Assembly: GCF_019623905.1 (NCBI RefSeq)
Contig: NZ_CP069370.1
Location: forward strand, 2,790,001-2,854,000
Source of the DNA: Neotabrizicola shimadae
GTDB lineage: Bacteria > Pseudomonadota > Alphaproteobacteria > Rhodobacterales > Rhodobacteraceae
Reading direction: 5' to 3'
DNA length: 64,000 nucleotides
Under the pieces are notes generated by a model. The model ran no database searches. It was not told the DNA's origin and was given only the letters and a program-made list of their open reading frames with translations. Shown here in pieces: positions 29,264 through 39,086 of this stretch; positions within the stretch are counted from its first letter, which is position 1; each line of letters starts with the position of its first letter. Both the position numbers and the translations under genes were made by a program.

Positions 29264-31167
29264 TGGCACGCGACCTGGACCTGATCACGATCGGCCGGTC
29301 ATCCGTCGATCTTTACGGCGCCCAGGTCGGCGGCCGGCTGGAGGACATGGGGTCCTTCCAGAAATACGTCGGCGGCTCGCCCACCAACATGTCGGTGGGC
29401 ACCGCGCGCCTGGGGCTGAAATCGGCGCTGGTGACCCGCGTGGGCGACGAACACATGGGTCGCTTCATCCGCGAGCAGCTGGAGCGCGAGGGGGTCTGCG
29501 TGGACGGGGTTGTCACCGACCCCGAGCGGCTGACGGCGCTGGTGCTTCTGGGCATTCGCGATGAGCACCGGTTCCCGCTGATCTTCTACCGCGAGAATTG
29601 CGCCGACATGGCGCTGTGCGAGGATGACATCGACCCCGCCTTCATCGCCCGCGCGCGGGCCGTGGTGGCGACGGGCACCCATCTGTCGCATCCCCGGACT
29701 GAGGCGGCGGTGCTGAAGGCGCTGCGGCTGGCCCGTGAAGGCGGGGCGCAAACGGCGCTGGACATCGACTATCGCCCGAACCTCTGGGGCCTTTCGGGCC
29801 ACGGCGATGGCGAGAACCGGTTCATCGAAAGCGCCAAGGTCACGGCAAAGCTGCAATCCACGCTGCCGCTGTTCGACCTGATCGTGGGCACAGAGGAAGA
29901 GTTCCATATCGCTGGCGGCAACACCGATACCATCGCGGCGCTGCGGGCGGTACGGGCGGTGTCCGGGGCGACGCTGGTCTGCAAGCGCGGGCCAATGGGG
30001 GCCGTGGCCTTTACCGGCGCCATCCCCGACACGCTGGACGAGGGCGAGGCCGGGCCGGGCTTTCCCATCGAGGTGTTCAACGTGCTTGGGGCCGGTGACG
30101 GCTTCATGTCGGGCCTGCTCAAAGGCTGGCTGGATGGCGAGCCCTGGCCGGTGGCGCTGAAATACGCCAATGCCTGCGGCGCCTTTGCCGTGAGCCGCCA
30201 TGGCTGCGCGCCGGCCTATCCGAGTTGGGAGGAGCTGCAGTTCTTCTTCCGGCGGGGCATCGTGAGGAAGGATCTGCGGAACGACGCGGCCCTGGAGCAG
30301 ATCCACTGGTCGACCAACCGTTCGGGCGACTGGTCTGCGATGCGGGTCTTTGCCTTCGACCACCGGATGCAGATGGAGGATTTGCCGGGCGCCGATCCGA
30401 AGAAGATCGGCGCGTTCAAGGAGCTGTGCCTTGCGGCAGCGACGCGCGTGCAGGCGGGGCGTCCTGGCTATGGCATCCTGTGCGACGACCGGCTGGGCCG
30501 CACCGCGCTTCACGCCTCAGCGGAAACCGGGTTGTGGATCGGGCGGCCGGTGGAATGGCCGGGCTCGCGTCCGCTGCGGCTTGAACCCGAGTTGGGGGCG
30601 GATTTCGGAGGGCTTGCGCAATGGCCGCTGGCCCATGTGGTGAAGGTCCTGTGCTTCTGCCACCCGGACGACACAGACGAGATGTGGGCGGACCAGGACG
30701 CGACGATTACCCGGCTTTACGCCGCCGCGCGGCGGAACCGGCTGGAGTTCCTGCTGGAGGTCATCCCGTCGAAGGCCGGGCCGGTGGATGACCTGACCAC
30801 CGCCCGCGTGATCCGGCGCTTCTATGACATCGGCATCTTCCCCGACTGGTGGAAGCTGGAACCGATGCGTAGCCGGACGGCCTGGGCCGAAGCGGTGCGG
30901 GCGATTACCGAGAATGACCCGCACACCCGCGGCATCGTGGTGCTGGGCCTGGGCGAAAGCGAGGCCGCATTGGCGGAGAGCTTCGGTCTGGCCGCCGAGT
31001 TTGACCTGGTGAAGGGCTTTGCCGTTGGCCGGACGATCTTTGCCGAGGCGGCGGCGGGCTTCATGGCAGGAAGTCTGGATTCGGAGGAGGCGGTCGCCGT
31101 GATGGCCGAGAACTATGGGCGGCTGTGCGACCTGTGGGATCAGGCGCGCGCCAGGAGGACGGAATGA
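29263..31167 (+). CDS. iolC: Fused 5-dehydro-2-deoxygluconokinase / DUF2090 aldolase-like protein (IolC-IolJ type)
   Basis: 634 residues. Residues 1 to about 320 are a PfkB sugar kinase: ITIGRSSVDLYG, KYVGGSPTNMSVGTARLG and the catalytic NVLGAGDGFMSG (Asp279). Residues about 340-634 form a DUF2090 barrel: FAFDHRMQMEDLP, GYGILCDDRLGR, LEFLLEVIPSK, GIFPDWWKLEP and GLGESEAALAESF. The kinase makes 2-deoxy-5-keto-gluconate 6-phosphate, and the C-terminal domain is thought to cleave it in place of a separate IolJ aldolase. No separate iolJ is seen in the window. It overlaps iolD by four bases. Confidence 0.9.
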   Translation: MARDLDLITIGRSSVDLYGAQVGGRLEDMGSFQKYVGGSPTNMSVGTARLGLKSALVTRVGDEHMGRFIREQLEREGVCVDGVVTDPERLTALVLLGIRDEHRFPLIFYRENCADMALCEDDIDPAFIARARAVVATGTHLSHPRTEAAVLKALRLAREGGAQTALDIDYRPNLWGLSGHGDGENRFIESAKVTAKLQSTLPLFDLIVGTEEEFHIAGGNTDTIAALRAVRAVSGATLVCKRGPMGAVAFTGAIPDTLDEGEAGPGFPIEVFNVLGAGDGFMSGLLKGWLDGEPWPVALKYANACGAFAVSRHGCAPAYPSWEELQFFFRRGIVRKDLRNDAALEQIHWSTNRSGDWSAMRVFAFDHRMQMEDLPGADPKKIGAFKELCLAAATRVQAGRPGYGILCDDRLGRTALHASAETGLWIGRPVEWPGSRPLRLEPELGADFGGLAQWPLAHVVKVLCFCHPDDTDEMWADQDATITRLYAAARRNRLEFLLEVIPSKAGPVDDLTTARVIRRFYDIGIFPDWWKLEPMRSRTAWAEAVRAITENDPHTRGIVVLGLGESEAALAESFGLAAEFDLVKGFAVGRTIFAEAAAGFMAGSLDSEEAVAVMAENYGRLCDLWDQARARRTE

Positions 31168-32987
31168 CCACGATCCGGCTGACCGCCGCGCAGGCAATGA
31201 TGCGCTGGCTTGCCGCGCAGAAAACCGAAACGGGCGAAAGCTATCTTGCCGGGGTCTGGGCGATTTTCGGCCACGGCAACGTGGCGGGCATCGGCGAGGC
31301 GCTGCAGGGTATGCAGGACGTCCTGCCCACCTTTCGCGGCCAGAACGAACAGTCGATGGCCCATGCCGCCATTGCCTATGCCAAGCAATTGCGGCGCCGC
31401 CGGGCGATGGTGGTGACCTCGTCCATCGGGCCGGGCGCGCTGAACATGGTGACCGCTGCCGCGCTGGCCCATGTGAACCGACTGCCGGTCCTGTTCATCC
31501 CGGGGGATGTCTTCGCCAATCGTGCGCCCGACCCGGTGCTGCAGCAGGTCGAGGACTTCGCCGACGGCACAGTCAGCGCGAATGACTGCTTCCGACCGGT
31601 GAGCCGCTACTTCGACCGCATCACGCGGCCGGAGCAACTGCTGACCGCCCTGCCCCGCGCCCTGCGCGTCATGACGGACCCGGCCGAATGCGGGCCGGTG
31701 ACGCTGGCATTCTGCCAGGATGTACAGGCCGAAGGCTTCGACTGGCCGGAAGAGTTCTTCGCGCCCAGGACCTGGCGGTTCCGCCGCCCGCCGCCTGACC
31801 CGGTGGAGGTGGAGCGCGTGGCATCGCTGGTGCGTGCCGCCAAGCGCCCGCTGATCGTGGCGGGCGGTGGGGTGCTGTATTCCGAGGCCGAGGCCGCGCT
31901 GACCGCCTTTGCCGAGCGGCATCGCATTCCCGTGGTGGAGACGCAGGCCGGCAAGTCTGCGCTGCCCTGGACGCATCCGCTGAATCACGGACCGATCGGC
32001 GTGACCGGCGCTTCCTCGGCCAATGCGCTGGCCGAAAAGGCAGATCTGGTGATTGGCGTCGGCACGCGGTTCCAGGACTTCACCACCGGAAGCTGGGCGC
32101 TGTTCAAGGCGCGTGACCGCAAGCTGGTTTCCGTCAACGTCGCGGCCTATGATGCCATGAAGCGCGGGGCGGAACCGCTGTGCGGCGATGCCCTCGCCTC
32201 GCTGGAGGCACTGTCGTCGGCACTTGGGTCGCACCGCGCCCCTGCCCCGCCCAAGGGGCTGAAGGAAGCCTGGTTCGCCGCCGTCGATCCCCTGACCGAC
32301 GCGCCGGGCGAGGCGAACGCCCTGCCCACCGACCAGCAGGTCATCGGCGCCGTTCAGCGTGCGTCGCATGACGATACCGTTGTCATGTGCGCCGCCGGCA
32401 CGATGCCGGGCGAGCTTCACAAGCTGTGGAAGGCACCGCGCGCAGGCGCCTATCACATGGAATACGGCTTCTCCTGCATGGGCTACGAGATCGCCGGGGC
32501 CATGGGCATCAAGATGGCCGAGCCCGAGCGGGATGTCGTCTGCATGGTGGGCGACGGCAGCTACATGATGATGAACAGCGAGATGGCAACGGCTGCGATG
32601 CTGGGCACGAGCTTCACCACCGTCATCACCGACAACCGCGGGTATGGCTGCATCAACCGCCTGCAGATGGGCACGGGCGGGGCAGAGTTCAACAATCTAT
32701 ATGCCCATGCGCGGATCGAGAACCAGCCGCAGATCGACTTTGCCGCCCATGCCGCAGCGATGGGCGCGACGGCGGTAAAGGTTGGAAGCATCGCCGAGCT
32801 CGAGGCAGCCCTTGCCCGGCGGACCGAGGTTCGCGGCCCCTACGTCATCGTCATCGACACCGATCCCTATCCCTCCACGCCGCATGGTGGGCATTGGTGG
32901 GACGTGGCCGTGCCCGAGGTCTCTGCCCGTCCGCAGGTGCGCGATGCGCGCGCCACCTACATCAAGAAACGCAAGGACCAATCATGA
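31164..32987 (+). CDS. iolD: 3D-(3,5/4)-trihydroxycyclohexane-1,2-dione hydrolase
   Basis: 607 residues from ATG 31164, with AGGAGG upstream. It is a thiamine-diphosphate enzyme: the catalytic Glu region [16 protein letters not shown], a central domain ([19 protein letters not shown]) and the C-terminal ThDP motif [17 protein letters not shown]. IolD opens the ring of the diketone made by IolE, giving 5-deoxyglucuronate. It overlaps iolE (ATGA), which carries the preceding step. Confidence 0.93.
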   Translation: MTTIRLTAAQAMMRWLAAQKTETGESYLAGVWAIFGHGNVAGIGEALQGMQDVLPTFRGQNEQSMAHAAIAYAKQLRRRRAMVVTSSIGPGALNMVTAAALAHVNRLPVLFIPGDVFANRAPDPVLQQVEDFADGTVSANDCFRPVSRYFDRITRPEQLLTALPRALRVMTDPAECGPVTLAFCQDVQAEGFDWPEEFFAPRTWRFRRPPPDPVEVERVASLVRAAKRPLIVAGGGVLYSEAEAALTAFAERHRIPVVETQAGKSALPWTHPLNHGPIGVTGASSANALAEKADLVIGVGTRFQDFTTGSWALFKARDRKLVSVNVAAYDAMKRGAEPLCGDALASLEALSSALGSHRAPAPPKGLKEAWFAAVDPLTDAPGEANALPTDQQVIGAVQRASHDDTVVMCAAGTMPGELHKLWKAPRAGAYHMEYGFSCMGYEIAGAMGIKMAEPERDVVCMVGDGSYMMMNSEMATAAMLGTSFTTVITDNRGYGCINRLQMGTGGAEFNNLYAHARIENQPQIDFAAHAAAMGATAVKVGSIAELEAALARRTEVRGPYVIVIDTDPYPSTPHGGHWWDVAVPEVSARPQVRDARATYIKKRKDQS

Positions 32988-33880
32988 TCCGTTTTGGGAC
33001 CAACCCCATTGCCTGGGCCAACGACGACGACCAGTCGATCGGTGCCGATATCCCGACCGCTCGCATCCTGGATGAGGCCGGTCGCCAGATTGGCTTTGAC
33101 GGCATCGAGAACGGCCACCGCTGGCCCGACGACCCCGAAGCGCTGCGCGCGCTTTTGGCCGAATACGGGCTGGTCTTCATCTCGGGCTGGTATTCGACGA
33201 ACCTGCTGGTGCAATCCGTCGAGGCGGAAATCGCTGCCTGCCAGCATCATCTGGCCAAGCTGAAACACAATGGCTGCAAGGTGATGATCGTCTGCGAGAC
33301 GTCGAACGCCATTCACGGCGATGCGGCCAAACCGGTGAACGACCGGCCCCGCCTGACCGCCACCGAGATGGCCGGGTTCTGCGAGAAGCTCGAGGCCTTT
33401 GCCGCCTATCTGGCGAGCCAGGGCATCACGCTCGTCTATCACCACCACATGGGCACGATTATCGAAAGCCCCGAGGAGATCGACGCGCTGATGGCCGGGA
33501 CCGGGCCGCACACGCATCTCTTGTTCGATGCGGGACACTGCGCCTTTGGCGGGGGCGACCCGCTGGCGGTGCTGACCCGGCATGTCGGGCGGGTGCGGCA
33601 CTTCCATGCCAAGAACATCCGCCCCCCGATGGTGGCGAAGGTGCGAACGGAGGGACTGTCCTTCCTTCAGGGCGTTGTCGCCGGCGCCTTCACCGTGCCG
33701 GGCGACCAGGAGGGAGGTGTCGACTTTGGCCCCCTGCTGAAGGTTCTGGCGGGGGCCGGCTATGACGGCTGGATCGTGATCGAGGCAGAGCAGGACCCGA
33801 AGGTCCGCAATCCGCTCCTGTACCAGACGCTCGGGCTGGCCACACTGAAGCGTCTTTCCCGGGATGCCGGGCTGATCTGA
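32984..33880 (+). CDS. iolE: Inosose dehydratase
   Basis: 298 residues, a xylose-isomerase-like barrel. [16 protein letters not shown] at the N-terminus is the IolE signature. Metal-binding positions appear around [38 protein letters not shown] and IVIEAEQDP. It dehydrates scyllo-inosose to the 1,2-dione used by IolD. The start overlaps iolD by four bases, so expression is coupled. Confidence 0.92.
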   Translation: MIRFGTNPIAWANDDDQSIGADIPTARILDEAGRQIGFDGIENGHRWPDDPEALRALLAEYGLVFISGWYSTNLLVQSVEAEIAACQHHLAKLKHNGCKVMIVCETSNAIHGDAAKPVNDRPRLTATEMAGFCEKLEAFAAYLASQGITLVYHHHMGTIIESPEEIDALMAGTGPHTHLLFDAGHCAFGGGDPLAVLTRHVGRVRHFHAKNIRPPMVAKVRTEGLSFLQGVVAGAFTVPGDQEGGVDFGPLLKVLAGAGYDGWIVIEAEQDPKVRNPLLYQTLGLATLKRLSRDAGLI

Positions 33881-33891
33881 GGGAGCGACCG

Positions 33892-34698
33892 ATGAGCCAT
33901 TTGCTGGTCAAGCCACGGGGCACAACGGGCCTTGTGCACGACATCACGCCGGAAAGCGCCGGTTGGGGTTATGTGGGCTTCCAGCTTTGGCGCCTGGCCC
34001 CGGGCGAGGTGGCTGGCGGCGCCTTGGGTGACCGAGAGGCGATCCTCGTCTTCGTCGAAGGCAAGGGACGGGTGATCGGCGCGGGCGAGGATTGGGGAGA
34101 AATGGGCGAACGGATGGATGTCTTCGAGAAGACTCCACCGCATTGCCTGTATTTGCCCGACGGCAGCGACTGGCAGGTGCGCGCCACCACCTCCCTGACG
34201 CTGGCCGTTTGCACTGCACCCGGCAAGGGCGGCCACCCGGCAGCGCGGCTTGGACCAGAAGGGATCACGCTGACCCCTCGGGGCAAGGGCACCAACACCC
34301 GCTACATCAACAACATCGCGATGGAAGCGCTGGACGTGGCCGACAGCCTCTTGGTGACCGAGGTCTTCACGCCGGCGGGGCACTGGTCGTCTTACCCGCC
34401 TCACCGGCACGATGAAGACCGCTTCCCGGACATGACCTATCTGGAAGAGACCTATTACCACCGCCTGAACCCGGCCCAGGGCTTCGGCATCCAGCGCGTC
34501 TTCACCGAGGACGGCAGCCTGGACGAAACCATGGCGGTATCAAGCCACGATGTCGTGCTTGTACCCAAGGGCCACCATCCCTGCGGCGCCCCTTACGGGT
34601 ACGAAATGTACTACCTGAACGTCATGGCCGGCCCACTGCGGAAGTGGCGCTTCGCCAATCACCCGGACCACGACTGGATCGCGCGCCGCGACGCCTGA
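33892..34698 (+). CDS. iolB: 5-deoxy-glucuronate isomerase
   Basis: 268 residues, a bicupin. WSSYPPHRHDEDRFPDMTYL holds the metal-binding histidines, preceded by GTNTRYINNIAM and followed by VLVPKGHHPCGAPYGYEMYY, all characteristic of IolB. It converts 5-deoxyglucuronate into 2-deoxy-5-keto-D-gluconate, the substrate of the IolC kinase. It is the last gene of the operon, 11 bases after iolE. No iolA (methylmalonate-semialdehyde dehydrogenase) is found nearby. Confidence 0.92.
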   Translation: MSHLLVKPRGTTGLVHDITPESAGWGYVGFQLWRLAPGEVAGGALGDREAILVFVEGKGRVIGAGEDWGEMGERMDVFEKTPPHCLYLPDGSDWQVRATTSLTLAVCTAPGKGGHPAARLGPEGITLTPRGKGTNTRYINNIAMEALDVADSLLVTEVFTPAGHWSSYPPHRHDEDRFPDMTYLEETYYHRLNPAQGFGIQRVFTEDGSLDETMAVSSHDVVLVPKGHHPCGAPYGYEMYYLNVMAGPLRKWRFANHPDHDWIARRDA

Positions 34699-34816
34699 GA
34701 CCGCAGGCACCAGCGCAACGGTGCAGTCGCAGAAACCGGGCCGGCCCGATGAACGAGGGCATGGCCTTTTGCCGGGTTGCGGCCTATGGAGGCTGAACCC
34801 GAATGGACGCCCTACC

Positions 34817-35437
34817 ATGGCAGATCAAGACAAACCCCAACTCTACCTGATCACCCCGCCGGCCTTCGATCTGGAGACCTTTCCAGATCGCATTGCCGGC
34901 GTGCTGGACGACCATGAGATCGCTTGCCTGCGGCTGTCCTTGGCGACTTCTGACGAGGATTTCGTCGCGCGCGCCGCAGACGCCCTGCGCGAAGTCGCCC
35001 ACCAGCGCGACGTACCGATCGTCATCGACCGCCATGTCCTTCTTGTAGAACGGCTTGGGCTCGACGGGGTCCATCTGATGGATGGGGCGCGCTCGGTCCG
35101 CAAGATCCGCAAGGACCTTGGTGCCGACGCCATTGTCGGGGCGTTTTGCGGCGCATCACGGCACGAGGGCCTGTCCGCAGGTGAAGCCGGCGCAGACTAT
35201 GTGGCCTTCGGCCCGGTCGGCCTGTCGCCCCTCGGTGACGGCACACGCGCAGAGGCCGAACTGTTCGCCTGGTGGTCCGAGATGATCGAAGTCCCGGTCG
35301 TGGCCGAAGGTTCCCTCACACCAGACCTGATCGCCGCCCTTGCCCCGGTGTCGGATTTCCTTGCCGTAGGCGAGGAGATCTGGTCCGACGATGACCCATC
35401 CGGCGCCCTGCGCCGACTGATCGGCAACTGGGCCTGA
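34817..35437 (+). CDS. Thiamine phosphate synthase-like protein
   Basis: 206 residues. LYLITPP at the start, DVPIVIDRHVLLVERLGLDG, VHLMDGARSVRKIRKDLG, and ADYVAFGPVGLSP (the ThiE phosphate-binding GPV region) mark a ThiE/TenI barrel. It is shorter and less conserved than true ThiE and stands alone, away from other thiamine genes, so it may be a TenI-like regulator or a divergent ThiE. It precedes the tRNA-Ser gene. Confidence 0.75.
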   Translation: MADQDKPQLYLITPPAFDLETFPDRIAGVLDDHEIACLRLSLATSDEDFVARAADALREVAHQRDVPIVIDRHVLLVERLGLDGVHLMDGARSVRKIRKDLGADAIVGAFCGASRHEGLSAGEAGADYVAFGPVGLSPLGDGTRAEAELFAWWSEMIEVPVVAEGSLTPDLIAALAPVSDFLAVGEEIWSDDDPSGALRRLIGNWA

Positions 35438-35453
35438 TCCGCACCGTCCCCTC

Positions 35454-35481
35454 TTGCATTTCCCTGCATCCTGGCTGTAGA
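35454..35481 (+). promoter_or_regulatory. Promoter candidate for tRNA-Ser(GGA)
   Basis: TTGCAT (35454-35459), a 16-base spacer and TGTAGA (35476-35481), placing the transcript start just before the tRNA at 35492. Confidence 0.5.
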
Positions 35482-35491
35482 CCGCTGCGAC

Positions 35492-35581
35492 GGACAGATG
35501 GCCGAGTGGTCGAAGGCGCACGCCTGGAAAGTGTGTAGGCGGGGAACCGTCTCGAGGGTTCGAATCCCTCTCTGTCCGCCA
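35492..35581 (+). tRNA. serT: tRNA-Ser(GGA)
   Basis: Acceptor stem GGACAGA/TCTGTCC, D-arm GGCCGAGTGG, anticodon loop CTGGAAA closed by CACGC/GTGTG (anticodon GGA at 35526-35528), a long variable arm as in class II tRNAs, T-loop GGTTCGAATCC, discriminator G and encoded CCA. Its last 14 bases serve as the attachment site of the integrative element that follows. Confidence 0.95.
35568..35581 (+). repeat. Left attachment repeat (attL) at tRNA-Ser 3' end
   Basis: CTCTCTGTCCGCCA, identical to 43484-43497. The repeat covers the 3' acceptor strand plus CCA, the usual target of tyrosine integrases, and the integrase gene starts 85 bases downstream. Confidence 0.8.
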
Positions 35582-35665
35582 CCAAACTGCCATATTCTGA
35601 TTTAGGATCAAGGCGTTAGGTGCGGATCGCGGGTTGCCTGAGGTAACACGCGAGGTTACACAGCG

Positions 35666-37021
35666 ATGATCTTGATGTTCGAAGACGGGGCCTACCGCGT
35701 CATGTGCAAGCATGTGCAGAAAAAGGGAAATGTCTTCTACTATCGCCGTCGCATCCCTGAGGATGTCAGGTCGCTCCACAGGGTGCCGGGACGGAAGGAC
35801 GACGCCCAGCTGTTCTTCAGCCTGAAGACCTCCGACCTAGCCGAAGCCTGCCGCAGGGCCGATGCGCAAACACGGCGCTTCGATGCCCTTTGGAAGGCAA
35901 AGCGTCTGGGTAGTTCAGATGCAGCCGATGTACAGGTTGCCCTCGCAACCTTGGAGGCGGCAGGTCTCGCGCCTGGTGACGGCCTCAGACAGGGCGATAG
36001 CTTTGCCGCAAGCAACTTCGTTGATCGACTTATCGGTCAGCACGAGCCAGATGAACCTCCTCCAACGGTAGCCCCACAGGACAAACTGACCATTGATCTC
36101 CTCTTCGGCGCGCCGGTTCCTCGTCTTCTCAGTGATGCCAAGCAGAAGCACTTTGAACTGGGGAAAGGGCCAAAGGGGAAAGTCGCTACCGATCAGTTCA
36201 ATCGAGCTTGGAACATACTCCTTGAGATTGCAGGAGACCTACCACTGGATCAACTGAGGCGGGAGCATGGGAACGAGTTCGTTCGCCGTCTAATCAATCA
36301 AGGAGCGGGTCCCGAGACGATAAAGCGCTACCTGTCGCAAGTTCGTCCGGTGATCCAGACCGGCATTCTTGAGTTTGAGCTGTCCAAGCCAAATCCCTTC
36401 GACAGTCTAACGATTCCGAACCGCGACGAGGGTCAACGCAAGCCAAGATCACCATTCACCTTGGCACAGGTCGCGTCCATCCAATCCGCTTGTTTGCGTA
36501 TGGACGACGAACGGCGCTGGGTGATCGCAATGGTATCGGACTCGATGACTCGCTTGGCAGAGGTAGTCGGCCTGAAACGGGATGACGTCCAACTGGACGC
36601 GCAAGTTCCCCACATCATGATCAGGCCAAACGACCTCAGGCGGCTGAAGAACAAGCAGTCCGAAAGGGCAGTACCCCTTGTGGGAATGGCGCTCTGGGCT
36701 GCCCGTCGAGCTATGGGCGGAAGTGGCGAGTACCTCTTTCCTCAGCTAGCCCAAAGACCGTCGAAGGGCGAATTCACGTCTGCTGCGGTCTCCGCGGCGT
36801 TGAACAAATGGCTGAAAGACAACAAGCTGGCCACGACCGGGCAAACAGTCCACAGCTTTCGGCACACGATGCGTGACCGGTTGCGCAACGTCGAAACCCC
36901 AGCCGACCTCTGCGACCGGATCGGGGGCTGGGCTGGAAAAGGTGTGGGAGAGACATACGGCCAGGGACATGGGCTTGAGTTGATGCACCGTTACATGATC
37001 AAGACCGTGATACCCACCTGA
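35666..37021 (+). CDS. int: Tyrosine-type site-specific integrase
   Basis: 451 residues, DUF6538-like N-terminus (VFYYRRRIPEDVR), a core-binding helical domain (about 160-250) and a catalytic domain. Catalytic residues: Arg296 in SMTRLAEVVGL, His396 and Arg399 in HSFRHTMRDRL, and Tyr431 in GETYGQG; the second conserved His is replaced in GGWAGKG. It starts 85 bases beyond the tRNA-Ser gene in the same direction, as is usual for tRNA-site elements. It should catalyse integration and excision at the 14-bp repeat. No excisionase gene is recognised beside it. ATG 35666 was kept, but ATGs at 35672 and 35702 are also possible. Confidence 0.92.
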   Translation: MILMFEDGAYRVMCKHVQKKGNVFYYRRRIPEDVRSLHRVPGRKDDAQLFFSLKTSDLAEACRRADAQTRRFDALWKAKRLGSSDAADVQVALATLEAAGLAPGDGLRQGDSFAASNFVDRLIGQHEPDEPPPTVAPQDKLTIDLLFGAPVPRLLSDAKQKHFELGKGPKGKVATDQFNRAWNILLEIAGDLPLDQLRREHGNEFVRRLINQGAGPETIKRYLSQVRPVIQTGILEFELSKPNPFDSLTIPNRDEGQRKPRSPFTLAQVASIQSACLRMDDERRWVIAMVSDSMTRLAEVVGLKRDDVQLDAQVPHIMIRPNDLRRLKNKQSERAVPLVGMALWAARRAMGGSGEYLFPQLAQRPSKGEFTSAAVSAALNKWLKDNKLATTGQTVHSFRHTMRDRLRNVETPADLCDRIGGWAGKGVGETYGQGHGLELMHRYMIKTVIPT

Positions 37022-37115
37022 GAACCTGGCACAGGCTGGAAACAGTCAGACCGACCGTCAGCCTGAACGGATCAACCCAAAAAATCGAAGAACATGGCCG
37101 GGGCAGGCGAAAGCC

Positions 37116-38504
37116 GTGGCCAAAAGAACGAGTGTCCCGAGAATGCAGCCCCAAGACGACTGGCGAAGCCAAGAGACCCCTGAAGGATACCTCCGCGAAC
37201 ATCTCGAAAACGCACGGATGGCAGAGTTTGTCTACTGCCCCAAGACGGATGCCGCCAAGGCCTTCGCGCTGCATCTCACGGCGTTGACCATCGCGCATGA
37301 AGACGTCACAGCCCCCCGGCGTCGGCGGCGGCAATCGACCGCCTTAGAGAGTTTCGAAGGTGCGGTGGCAGCCTTTGCGGCAGACCTCGTTCGCCACAGC
37401 CAATTTCAGGACTCAGCGGGCTTCTTTTACCGCCCCAGCGACAAAGACCTTCTCGGAGAGACCCTGGTTTCTGTTCGATCTTTCGATCAGTTGAGGGAAT
37501 ACTGGGTTCGGATGGGCTTGATGGAGTCCACAAGCTCTTTCGTGGTCAGGGAGACCTTTGACGGTGCCGATATTGGTCGGACCTGGGGGCGTGCTGCGAG
37601 GTATCGTGCCACGACATCGCTTTTGAGCCTGGCTGAGGATTTCGGGATCACCCCAAGTTCGATAGGGGATCACTTTGATCGTCAGATTAGCAGGATCAGG
37701 CCAGTCATGGTCCGCGAGAGTAAAGGCACCGCCGGCTTTAGTACTGGCAAGCCAAGACGAATCGCGCACAAGGGAGACAAGTATCAATCGGAAGTTCAGC
37801 GAGTAGACAGGATCAACTCAATCCTGTCTGCCGGGGGCTTTGATCTACCCGACGCTCCAAGCGTCTACCGCCTCTTCAACGAGGGGGACAATCCCAGGTT
37901 TGATTTCAATATGGGCGGGCGGTTGTACTGCCGGTCGGACACAGACTGGCAAAACATGGGAAAGATTGAGCGCTCCCTTATCACTTGGCAGTCTGAGCCA
38001 ACAGTGGAGTTGGACGTTCGCGCCAGCCACCTTTTCATCCTTTACGCACTGAATGGTCAGGAACTTCCGCAAGATGAGGACCCCTATTCGCTTCCGGGGG
38101 TAGAGAGAGAGGTCTCGAAGGTCTTGTTCGCCGCCACAACGGGACGAGGTAAGCCCCCTGAGCAATGGCCTAGAAAATTCTCCGCAGAATACTTTGAGAA
38201 GAGCGGCGTGAAGGTCTCAAGAAAGTACAAGCTTAGTGCCGTGGTCGAAGCTCTCTTGGACAAGCACCCCTTGATCAGGACCATCGCGCCAGGAAAGCTT
38301 GATTGGGCGAGACTCCAGTACGAGGAGTCGGAGTGCTTCATAAGTTGTCTTCTGCGACTTGGTGAGGAGAATGGCGTTGCAGCCCTCCCGGTCCATGACA
38401 GCATTATTGTGGCTCGCCGCCATATGGACCTTGCTCATCGCCTACTTGAGGAGGCCTATCGAGACCGATTTGGGTTCTCCCCAGTCATTCGGGCAGACTC
38501 TTAG
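37116..38504 (+). CDS. Putative polymerase-palm-like protein (family A DNA polymerase/T7 RNAP-like motifs)
   Basis: 462 residues, not matched to a named family with certainty. The C-terminal half carries motifs in the order of single-subunit polymerases: GGRLYCRSDTDWQNMGK then VELDVRASHLFILYAL (Asp300, motif A-like), EREVSKVLFAATTGRGK (Arg331 and Lys335, motif B-like, R-x3-K) and ALPVHDSIIVARRHMDL (His427-Asp428, motif C-like). No exonuclease or primase domain is visible in the N-terminal 250 residues, which are charged and helical. Length is well under that of a complete PolA. It is 94 bases behind the integrase. A role in element replication or abortive defence is speculation. The start could be a later ATG. 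Confidence 0.6.
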   Translation: MAKRTSVPRMQPQDDWRSQETPEGYLREHLENARMAEFVYCPKTDAAKAFALHLTALTIAHEDVTAPRRRRRQSTALESFEGAVAAFAADLVRHSQFQDSAGFFYRPSDKDLLGETLVSVRSFDQLREYWVRMGLMESTSSFVVRETFDGADIGRTWGRAARYRATTSLLSLAEDFGITPSSIGDHFDRQISRIRPVMVRESKGTAGFSTGKPRRIAHKGDKYQSEVQRVDRINSILSAGGFDLPDAPSVYRLFNEGDNPRFDFNMGGRLYCRSDTDWQNMGKIERSLITWQSEPTVELDVRASHLFILYALNGQELPQDEDPYSLPGVEREVSKVLFAATTGRGKPPEQWPRKFSAEYFEKSGVKVSRKYKLSAVVEALLDKHPLIRTIAPGKLDWARLQYEESECFISCLLRLGEENGVAALPVHDSIIVARRHMDLAHRLLEEAYRDRFGFSPVIRADS

Positions 38505-39086
38505 GGACAGGGGTCGACCTAGGTTCACCTTTGCACTCCCTTGATACTCAATGGGCATCCTTGGAGTTACTTGAGGCATCCTTAGTGTATATTCATATCC
38601 TATTCCTAGTATAGCATCTACTAGTCACCACCAAATAGGTCGACCTGTGCCCCTGGCCACCTTAGCACCCCAAGGCATTACTTGGAAACGTAACGGGTCT
38701 CGGCGGTCAGGCATCGAGACCGTCGTCTGGGCTAACTAACAACAACAGCCAATAATAGCCCCCGATTTTTGAAGTGACCTTCCTGACCCCCCACCCCCTT
38801 CCAATGCCGTGAAGAATCGCGGCCTGCCCTCGGTCTGGAGATCCTGGAGGCTTTGGGGCTTGTGAGCTTGTCCGAGATAGCGGCGGGTGCCTTGTAGTCC
38901 GTGAGAAGGCCACCATACAGGCCAAGCCAATCCGGCAAATCTTGGTCTGACGGGCTGACGCTAGACCTTGCCCGTGTGGCAGAGCCTTCCTGGGACGCAA
39001 TAGGCGGACAATGGAGTGGGGTCTCGCATTTTGGCAGACCGCGAGACCCACCTCTTAGACCCTAATGGCAGATGAAGGAGGTTCAC
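38505..39086. other. Repeat-rich noncoding region, possible res site or replication origin
   Basis: No gene over 580 bases. Seen: GGTCGACC twice (38512-38519, 38638-38645) flanking an AT-rich stretch; GGCATCCTT twice (38551-38578); CTAGTA-7-TACTAG (about 38616-38634); GGTCTCG-12-CGAGACC (38697-38722); GGGTCTCGC-13-GCGAGACCC (about 39021-39051) directly before the recombinase gene. The inverted GGTCTCG motifs beside the serine recombinase resemble a resolution site; the AT-rich left part could be an origin. Both uses are inferred. Confidence 0.45.

Noticed and set aside
38505-39086. CRISPR array
   Set aside because: Repeats are short, few and irregularly spaced, with no constant repeat-spacer period and no cas genes.
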